Shown: in pieces, positions 7,740-12,902 of the stretch | Layout of the letters: each line of letters opens with the position of its first letter | How positions within the stretch are numbered: position 1 is the stretch's first letter | Assembly (NCBI GenBank): GCA_036557505.1 | Contig: DATBHM010000295.1 | Location: forward strand, 1 to 12,902 | Direction of reading: 5' to 3' | DNA length: 12,902 nucleotides | DNA from: DATBHM01 sp036557505 | GTDB lineage: Bacteria > Actinomycetota > UBA4738 > JACQTL01 | Position numbers and translations under genes: made by a program | Notes under the pieces: generated by a model | What the model was told of the DNA's origin: nothing | Database searches by the model: none | Seen by the model: the letters and a program-made list of their open reading frames with translations, nothing else

Positions 7740-7747
7740 CCTCCTCC
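7740..7747 (-). promoter_or_regulatory. Strong Shine-Dalgarno sequence of the first SGNH esterase
   Basis: GGAGGAGG on the minus strand lies 4 bases before the ATG at 7735; the upstream GGAGG core is 7 bases away. It decides the start and contrasts with the neighbouring genes at 5077, 7856 and 9239, which have none. Confidence 0.75.
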
Positions 7748-7840
7748 CCCTCGGGCGGGCCCCGGCGGGCCCACCGGCACCACAGTTTGCCACCGGTTCG
7801 CGTTGTGTGATTCGTGGTCGCAACGGCCACCGCCCCGGCA

Positions 7841-7846
7841 TATGCT
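7841..7846 (+). promoter_or_regulatory. -10 element of the lipoprotein gene (near-leaderless)
   Basis: TATGCT lies 9 bases before the ATG at 7856, so the transcript would start within about three bases of the start codon. No Shine-Dalgarno sequence is present. No clear -35 hexamer is seen at 17-18 bases. Confidence 0.4.
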
Positions 7847-7855
7847 CCGGGCACC

Positions 7856-9193
7856 ATGGGTCCCATGGGAGTCGTCCGCGGGGGCCGGAGGCTGTTCGGC
7901 GTCCTGGTCGTGTGTGTGCTCGGAATGACGGCGTGCGGAAGCTCGGCGCCGCCGGCACCGACACCGGTGGTGTCCGGGATCCTCGGTTTCGACCAGCGGG
8001 CCGCGCTGGCCGACAACTCGGTGGGGTCGGGGACGATCCAGAAGGCGGACCCGTTCTTCGCGTGCGGGTCGACCACCGCGACCTACGCGGCGGAGATCGT
8101 GACGTCCGGCATCCAGAACGCCAAGGTGCGCATGGAGTGGGGCGACGTGGTCCCCGGGTTGCAGACCTACGCCTCGGGCAAGGTCACCGGCCTCGCCTTC
8201 GGGACGACCGGCGACCTGCCGTTCACCCACCCGTTCGGCGCGGACATGACGTTCGACATGGCGCTCGATCCGTCGTACGGGCCGCTGGCGCAGGTCACCG
8301 GCGACGCGTCGTTCAACGGCATCCCGCCGGGGACCCTTCACACGGAGATCGCCGAGGGCCTCATCCCGCACGGCGCCGACGGCACGTACCTCCCCGGGTT
8401 CACGCCGAAGGAGGGCGACCAGGCCGCCGCGTACGGATCGTGGATCGTCGACTGCGGCCACAACGACTTCCACACGGAGATCCATCCACCGTCCGTGCTG
8501 GCGTTCGCCCACCAGGACGGCTCGAAGACCGTTTCGAACGTGTTCTCCGACCCGTACGTCGTGACCCAGCTGTTCAACCCGGATCCGTCCAAGGCCGCCG
8601 ACTTCGCCGACACGTCGCGGTTCACGGACCCCACCACCCAGTACTTCCCCAAGTACGTCGAGGACCTCATCCTCGGCATGCTCGGGCAGGGCGACCCGGC
8701 GTACCAGGGCAAGGACGAGCTGCAATCGCACACCCTCATCAACGTGAACACCCGCATCCAGGACGTCAGCTGGTACGTGTGCGCCCCGGGGCCCAAGCCG
8801 TCGAACGGCACGCTGTCCGTGACGTCGAACATCACGACGCGCCCCGGGGTCGACGTGTCGGTCTCCCGGGACGACGACCTGGGGTGCGCCCGGCTCACCG
8901 CGACCATCGGCTCGAAGTACACGCCGGCGCCCATCACGCGCAAGGACTGCGTCCTCGATTGGGCCCAGCTGAACACCCAGGCGGCCCTGGCGCTCATGCA
9001 GCCCGGCCTCGACGTGCGGGCTGCGATCGACAAGCTCGTCCCGGCGTCGATCGTCGACAAGGTCAACCGGAGCCCGATCGTCGACTGCTACGACCCGCTC
9101 GTGGCGCCGCCGCCCGGGACGTCCGGCACGACGGTCGTGAACGACCGGCAGCCGTACCCGTTCTACGGCACCGTGGTCGTCTCCTGGAAGTAG
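7856..9193 (+). CDS. Uncharacterised lipoprotein with DCGH...HTEIHP motif
   Basis: A 445-residue predicted lipoprotein. Residues 1-26 form a lipoprotein signal peptide with two Arg, a hydrophobic core (FGVLVVCVLG) and a lipobox MTAC, with Cys27 as the lipidated residue, so it should sit on the outer face of the membrane. The mature chain has a short Ser/Pro linker and no further membrane helix. Residues 199-211 carry D-C-G-H then H-T-E-I-H-P: three His (202, 206, 210), Asp199 and Glu208, which looks like a metal-binding or catalytic cluster. Six other cysteines (70, 200, 309, 344, 365, 411) could form three disulfides. I do not recognise a named family. ATG 7856 is preferred over the in-frame GTG at 7814 because it puts the signal peptide at the very start and fits the -10 position. 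It is divergent from the esterase operon and 45 bases ahead of the acyl reductase gene. No enzymatic role is claimed. Confidence 0.85.
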   Translation: MGPMGVVRGGRRLFGVLVVCVLGMTACGSSAPPAPTPVVSGILGFDQRAALADNSVGSGTIQKADPFFACGSTTATYAAEIVTSGIQNAKVRMEWGDVVPGLQTYASGKVTGLAFGTTGDLPFTHPFGADMTFDMALDPSYGPLAQVTGDASFNGIPPGTLHTEIAEGLIPHGADGTYLPGFTPKEGDQAAAYGSWIVDCGHNDFHTEIHPPSVLAFAHQDGSKTVSNVFSDPYVVTQLFNPDPSKAADFADTSRFTDPTTQYFPKYVEDLILGMLGQGDPAYQGKDELQSHTLINVNTRIQDVSWYVCAPGPKPSNGTLSVTSNITTRPGVDVSVSRDDDLGCARLTATIGSKYTPAPITRKDCVLDWAQLNTQAALALMQPGLDVRAAIDKLVPASIVDKVNRSPIVDCYDPLVAPPPGTSGTTVVNDRQPYPFYGTVVVSWK

Positions 9194-9201
9194 CAGGGGA
9201 G

Positions 9202-9231
9202 TTGCGACCGGCGGCTCCGGGATGGTTCTAT
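9202..9231 (+). promoter_or_regulatory. Promoter of the acyl reductase-HAD gene (leaderless GTG)
   Basis: TTGCGA (9202-9207) and TTCTAT (9226-9231) are separated by 18 bases, and the GTG start at 9239 begins 8 bases after the -10, exactly where transcription should start. No Shine-Dalgarno sequence precedes the GTG. The overlapping TATCTA at 9229 is an alternative -10. Confidence 0.45.
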
Positions 9232-9238
9232 CTACCGC

Positions 9239-11602
9239 GTGGTAGAGAGCTCCGGCGGGCCGACCGCCGGATCGCCGGGTGAGGGCGAGCGCTCCGAGGA
9301 CACGACCGTGCCCCCGGACGGTTCGTCCGAGGCCGCATCCCTCGGCTCCGCGATCCACGCCGGACTCGCCGGCAAGCGGATCCTGCTGACCGGCGTCACC
9401 GGGTTCCTCGGGCAGGCGCTGTTCGAACGGCTGCTCGCCGGCTTCCCCGACACCCGCCTGGTCCTGCTGATCCGCGGCCAGTACGGCACCACCGCCCGGG
9501 CCCGCGCGGAGGAGCTGCTCCAGCGGCCGGTGTTCAACTCGGCCCGGGAGCGGCTCGGGGCCGACGGCCTGAGGGCGACGTTCGACGAACGCGTCGAGGT
9601 GCTCGAGGGCGACGTCGTCGGCGAGCTGCCGCGGTTCCCGGCGGACATCGACCTCGTGTACCACTGCGCGGCGACGGTCTCGTTCGACTCACCGATCGAC
9701 GAGGGATTCCGGGCGAACGTCGTCGGCGCGACCGCGCTGTACGGTGCCGTGGCGGACTCGGGGTCGAGGCCCCACCTCGTCCACGTCTCCACCGCCTACG
9801 TGGCCGGGTCCCGCAAGGGCGTCGTGCCCGAGGCCCCGCTCGACCACGGCATCGACTGGCGCGCCGAGCTCGAGTACGCGCTCAGCGCCAGGGAGCGGGT
9901 CGAGGAGGCTTCGCGGCGCCCCGAGCTCCTGGATTCGTTCGTCAAGAACGCCAGGGCCGAACACGGGCGCGCCGGGCCCCAGGAGGTCGCCGAGCACGCC
10001 GAGACGCGACGACGCGACTGGGTCACCAAGCGGCTGATCCACTACGGCCGGTCCCGGGCCCGGACGCTCGGGTGGCCCGACATCTACACGCTGACCAAGG
10101 CGCTCGGCGAACGGGCCGTCGAGGAGACGGCCGGCGACCTCCCGCTGTCGATCGTCCGCCCGTCGATCATCGAGTCCGCGTACGTCCACCCCCACCCGGG
10201 GTGGATCGAGGGCTTCAAGATGGCCGAGCCGATCATCCTGGCGTACGGTCGCGCCGCGTTCCCCGAGTTCCCGGGCATCCCCGAGGGCATCCTCGACGTG
10301 ATCCCGGTCGACTACGTCGTGAACGCGCTCCTCGCCGTCGGAGCCCGGGCGACCGAGCCCGGCGACCGCGTCTACCACCACGTGTGCAGCGGCGAACGCA
10401 ACCCGCTGCTGTTCCGCAAGGTCTACGAGAACGTGCGCGAGTACTTCGGACGGGAGCCCTTGCCCGACCGGGGGCGGGGGTTCGTCAAGCCGCCGGTGTG
10501 GGAGTTCCCCGGGCAGCGCGTCGTCGAGCGCCGGCTGCGCACCGGCGAGAAGGCCATCGCGATGGCGGACCGGTGGGTCCGGCGGCTGCCCCGGTCGCCG
10601 CGCACCCGCAAGCTCGTCGAGCAGCTCGACCGGACGAAGGGGAGGGTGGACTTCCTGCGCCGGTACGCCGACCTGTACGGCGCATACGTCGAGGCGGAGG
10701 TCATCTACACCGACGACCGGACGCTCGACTACTTCCGGTCGCTGCCCGAGGCCGATCGGGAGGAGTTCCCGTTCGACGCCGCGGACATCGACTGGCGGTA
10801 CTACCTGCAGGACGTGCACTGTCCGGCCATCACGGTGGCGATGCGGTTCCCGCCGCCTCCCCGGCCGGCACCCGAGGTGCGCGTCCGGGAGCGTGAGGAG
10901 CCCGTCCTCGCGGCGTTCGACATGGAGGGGACGATCCTGTCGTCGAACGTCATCGAGTCCTACCTGTGGCTGCGGATGGCCGACCTCCAGCGCGAGTCGT
11001 GGCCCGGCGAGGTGGCGAGCGTCGCGCGGAAGCTCCCGGCGTACCTGTCCGCCGAGCGCCGCGACCGGGGGGAGTTCCTGCGGTCGTTCTACCGCCGGTA
11101 CGAGGGCGCGTCGGTCGAGGAGCTCCGCCGCATCGTCGACGAGCAGGTCGCCGAGATCGTCCTGCAACGGATCTCGCCGCCCGCCATCCGGCGCATCCGC
11201 GAGCACCGCCGGGCCGGGCACCGGACGGTGCTCATCACCGGCGCGCTGGAGGTGTTCGTGCAGCCGCTGGCGCCGCTGTTCGACGAGATCGTCGCGGCCC
11301 GGCTGGACGTCGTGGACGGCCGCTACACCGGGTACCTCCGGCAGCCGCCGCTGGTCGGCGAGGCCCGGGCCGCCTGGCTCCGGCAGTACGCCGTGACACA
11401 CAAGGCCAACCTCCGGCAGTCCTACGCGTACGCGGACAGCCACACCGACCTCCCGCTGCTGCGGGCGGTCGGGAACCCGGTGGCGGTGAACCCCGACGTG
11501 GCGCTGTTCCGGGTGGCGAAGAAGCGCCGGTGGCCGGTCGAGGAATGGCACGCCATGAAGGGAACGCCGAGGGTGATGCTCCCGGAGCCGGCGTCGTCAT
11601 GA
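9239..11602 (+). CDS. Fatty acyl reductase (SDR) fused to HAD-IB phosphatase-like domain
   Basis: A 787-residue two-domain cytoplasmic protein. Residues ~45-400 are an extended short-chain dehydrogenase of the fatty acyl-CoA reductase type: TGVTGFLG (51-58) binds the nucleotide, and Ser184 (HVSTAYVAG), Tyr283 and Lys287 (YTLTK) form the catalytic set. Residues ~400-540 match the C-terminal region of such reductases, ending in DWRYYLQDVHCPAITVAM. These enzymes reduce long acyl-CoA or acyl-ACP to aldehyde or alcohol, normally with NADPH. Residues ~557-775 are a HAD-IB (SerB-like) domain: motif I is DMEGT (Asp561, Glu563 instead of Asp), motif II has Thr667 (VLITGA), motif III Lys722, motif IV DSHTD (Asp733, Asp737). 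The first ~40 residues are acidic, Ser/Gly-rich and probably disordered. GTG 9239 fits a leaderless promoter; GTG 9308 is an in-frame alternative. The stop overlaps the next start by 4 bases. Substrates of both domains are unknown. Confidence 0.9.
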   Translation: MVESSGGPTAGSPGEGERSEDTTVPPDGSSEAASLGSAIHAGLAGKRILLTGVTGFLGQALFERLLAGFPDTRLVLLIRGQYGTTARARAEELLQRPVFNSARERLGADGLRATFDERVEVLEGDVVGELPRFPADIDLVYHCAATVSFDSPIDEGFRANVVGATALYGAVADSGSRPHLVHVSTAYVAGSRKGVVPEAPLDHGIDWRAELEYALSARERVEEASRRPELLDSFVKNARAEHGRAGPQEVAEHAETRRRDWVTKRLIHYGRSRARTLGWPDIYTLTKALGERAVEETAGDLPLSIVRPSIIESAYVHPHPGWIEGFKMAEPIILAYGRAAFPEFPGIPEGILDVIPVDYVVNALLAVGARATEPGDRVYHHVCSGERNPLLFRKVYENVREYFGREPLPDRGRGFVKPPVWEFPGQRVVERRLRTGEKAIAMADRWVRRLPRSPRTRKLVEQLDRTKGRVDFLRRYADLYGAYVEAEVIYTDDRTLDYFRSLPEADREEFPFDAADIDWRYYLQDVHCPAITVAMRFPPPPRPAPEVRVREREEPVLAAFDMEGTILSSNVIESYLWLRMADLQRESWPGEVASVARKLPAYLSAERRDRGEFLRSFYRRYEGASVEELRRIVDEQVAEIVLQRISPPAIRRIREHRRAGHRTVLITGALEVFVQPLAPLFDEIVAARLDVVDGRYTGYLRQPPLVGEARAAWLRQYAVTHKANLRQSYAYADSHTDLPLLRAVGNPVAVNPDVALFRVAKKRRWPVEEWHAMKGTPRVMLPEPASS

Positions 11603-12807
11603 CGCTCGCCCTGGAGCTGTTCCGAAGCGTGCCGCGGTACGTGGCCGCGCGGGCCGTCGGCGATCGCCTGCCCGGGCTGGTCGCCGGCCCGCTGGCGCCG
11701 CTCCGCCTGGTCAACCGGGACGGGCCCGAGGCGCCCGACGCGTCGTGGGGGCGCATCCGGCCCCGGCTGGCGGGGATCTGCGGGTCGGACCTGGCCACGA
11801 TCAGCGGGCATACCTCGTTCTACTTCTCGCCGCTGGTGTCGATGCCGTTCGTGCCGGGGCACGAGGTCGTCGGCGAGCTGATGGACGACGTCGACGACCT
11901 GCCGGTCGGGACGCGGGTGGTCATCGACCCGGTGCTGGCCTGCGCCGCCCGGGGGCTCGCGCCGTGCCCGTCGTGCGCGGCCGGCGCCACCGGCCGGTGT
12001 GACCGTGTGACCGTCGGGCACGTGTCGCCCGGACTGCAGACGGGCTACTGCGCGGACACCGGCGGCGGGTGGAGCGCGATGCTGGTCGCCCACCGCTCGC
12101 AGCTCCACCCGGTGCCCGAGCGCATGACGGACACCCGCGCGGTGCTGGTGGAGCCGCTGGCGTGCGCGATCCATGCGGCGCTGCGGGCGGCGCCCGAGCC
12201 GGGGGCGACCGTCCTGCTGGCCGGGGCCGGGACGCTCGGGCTGCTCACGCTGCTCGCGCTGCGGGAGTTCACGGACGCGGGGCACGTGACCGTCGTGGCG
12301 AAGCACTCCCGGCAACGGGAGCTGGCGGTGGCGTTCGGGGCCTCGGACGTCGTGTCGCCCGACACGGCGATCGGCTCGCTCCGGCGGTCGTCGCGGGCCA
12401 TGAAGCTGAAGCCCGAGCGGGGGATGCCGTTCCTGTTGGGCGGCGTCGACATGTCGATCGACTGCGTGGGGTCGCGGTCCTCGCTGGACCTGGCGCTCCG
12501 GACGACCAAGGCCGGGGGCCGGGTGGTGCTGGCGGGCCTGCCCACGCACGGCGCCGACCTCACGCCGGTGTGGTTCCGGGAGCTCGAGCTGGTCGGCGCG
12601 TACACGAGCGGCGCCGAACAGCTGCGGAACGGCGAGACGAAGCACACGTTCGACCTGGCGCTCGACCTGGCCGGGGACGCGCCCCTCGAGGGCGTGGTGG
12701 GCGCCGTGTACCCGCTCCGGCGGTGGCGCGAGGCATTGGACCACGCGCTCGACGCCGGGCGACTGGGAACGATGAAGGTGGCCTTCGACCCGCGGGCCGA
12801 GGGCTGA
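11599..12807 (+). CDS. Zinc-dependent alcohol dehydrogenase (MDR family)
   Basis: A 402-residue medium-chain dehydrogenase that interconverts alcohols and aldehydes or ketones. Cys61 (GICGSDL), His88-Glu89 (PGHEVVGE) and Glu185 (VEPLACA) fit the catalytic zinc site. Cys115, Cys123, Cys126 and Cys134 fit the structural zinc lobe, with the C-x-x-RG...PC-x-x-C spacing seen in several family members. GAGTLG (209-214) is the Rossmann loop. After the second strand the sequence is AKHSRQ rather than an acidic residue, which suggests NADP(H) over NAD(H) (inference). The first ~50 residues are slightly longer than in typical members. The ATG overlaps the stop of the reductase-HAD gene (ATGA), which fixes the start and implies coupled translation, so it probably handles the aldehyde or alcohol made by that enzyme. 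Other substrates, such as a polyol, remain possible. Confidence 0.92.
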   Translation: MTLALELFRSVPRYVAARAVGDRLPGLVAGPLAPLRLVNRDGPEAPDASWGRIRPRLAGICGSDLATISGHTSFYFSPLVSMPFVPGHEVVGELMDDVDDLPVGTRVVIDPVLACAARGLAPCPSCAAGATGRCDRVTVGHVSPGLQTGYCADTGGGWSAMLVAHRSQLHPVPERMTDTRAVLVEPLACAIHAALRAAPEPGATVLLAGAGTLGLLTLLALREFTDAGHVTVVAKHSRQRELAVAFGASDVVSPDTAIGSLRRSSRAMKLKPERGMPFLLGGVDMSIDCVGSRSSLDLALRTTKAGGRVVLAGLPTHGADLTPVWFRELELVGAYTSGAEQLRNGETKHTFDLALDLAGDAPLEGVVGAVYPLRRWREALDHALDAGRLGTMKVAFDPRAEG

Positions 12808-12828
12808 GAAGTGATGTCCAGGACTCGA

Positions 12829-12902
12829 TTCGGGGGTCCAGGGGGCGAGCAGCCCCGCGAGCGAAGCGAGCGGATCAGGCTGCTCGAGTCCCCCTGGTCG
12901 AA
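12829..12902 (+). terminator. Large imperfect inverted repeat after the dehydrogenase; possible terminator
   Basis: Left arm 12838-12854 (CCAGGGGG then CGAGCAGCC) pairs with right arm 12878-12897 (GGCTGCTCG, three unpaired bases, CCCCCTGG), giving 17 pairs with one bulge and a loop of 23 bases. TTCG at 12829 and CGAA at 12899 can extend the stem, so the element reaches the window edge. The loop holds GCGAGCG twice. It begins 21 bases after the stop codon, which fits a terminator, but no T-run is visible before the window ends. It could also be a dispersed intergenic repeat. Confidence 0.45.

Noticed and set aside
7814..7855. GTG 7814 as the lipoprotein start
   Set aside because: It would add 14 residues before the signal peptide and place the -10 element inside the coding region; ATG 7856 fits both better.
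7736..9664. Extension of the first esterase frame far upstream on the minus strand
   Set aside because: The extra part has no recognisable content and lies opposite the lipoprotein gene and the start of the reductase gene. The signal peptide and Shine-Dalgarno sequence place the start at 7735.
9689..11551. Long minus-strand open frame opposite the reductase-HAD gene
   Set aside because: Composition is typical of an antisense shadow, and the plus strand carries all motifs of two known domains.
10966..11598. Longer N-terminus for the alcohol dehydrogenase
   Set aside because: The added ~211 residues lie out of frame within the HAD domain coding sequence and are Arg/Ala-rich; the ATG at 11599 overlaps the upstream stop in a normal coupling arrangement and gives a typical family length.
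12838..12902. tRNA-like look of the right-edge sequence (TCGAGTCC resembling a T-arm)
   Set aside because: The arms form one long stem; no D-arm, anticodon arm or seven-base acceptor stem with correct spacing can be drawn.
1..12902. Defence system, CRISPR array, mobile element or prophage
   Set aside because: No spaced direct repeats, transposase, integrase, nuclease or phage proteins were seen on either strand; all genes fit envelope or lipid metabolism.

Overview
The window is very GC-rich, densely packed DNA from a high-GC Gram-positive bacterium, most likely an actinobacterium. The signs are an AftD-type arabinofuranosyltransferase, GDSL esterases with actinobacterial features, a lipoprotein, and several genes whose -10 element lies directly before the start codon with no Shine-Dalgarno sequence (leaderless genes). 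An Acidimicrobiia-like lineage is a guess; nothing here fixes the taxon. Eight complete genes and one partial gene fill almost all of the window. No RNA gene, CRISPR array, insertion sequence, phage gene or gene-free stretch over 300 bases was seen.

Left third, minus strand (5077 down to 1): a cell-envelope glycan operon. It starts with a left-handed beta-helix O-acyltransferase, continues with a large AftD-like membrane arabinofuranosyltransferase carrying two discoidin-like modules, and ends with a small membrane protein that runs off the left edge. Both junctions are 4-base start/stop overlaps, so the three are probably translated together. A good divergent promoter lies at 5086-5115.

Middle: a SAM-dependent methyltransferase (plus strand, 5176-5883) meets, tail to tail with a 4-base overlap, a minus-strand pair of secreted SGNH/GDSL esterases (7735 down to 5880). 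Both esterases have the nucleophile, the block III Asn and the block V His, but lack the usual block V Asp.

Right half, plus strand: an uncharacterised lipoprotein with a conserved-looking D-C-G-H...H-T-E-I-H-P motif; then a 787-residue fusion of a fatty acyl reductase (SDR type) with a HAD-IB phosphatase-like domain; then, overlapping it by 4 bases, a zinc-dependent alcohol dehydrogenase. The last two form a plausible fatty aldehyde/alcohol cassette. A strong imperfect inverted repeat follows the dehydrogenase and reaches the window end.

Together the genes suggest envelope construction: arabinan synthesis and acylation, sugar or lipid methylation, secreted de-esterification, and fatty alcohol or aldehyde production. 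The link between the glycan genes and the lipid genes is inferred from proximity only. The best candidates for something little described are the reductase-HAD fusion with its coupled dehydrogenase and the TEIHP-motif lipoprotein. I see no clear case for a wholly new system.
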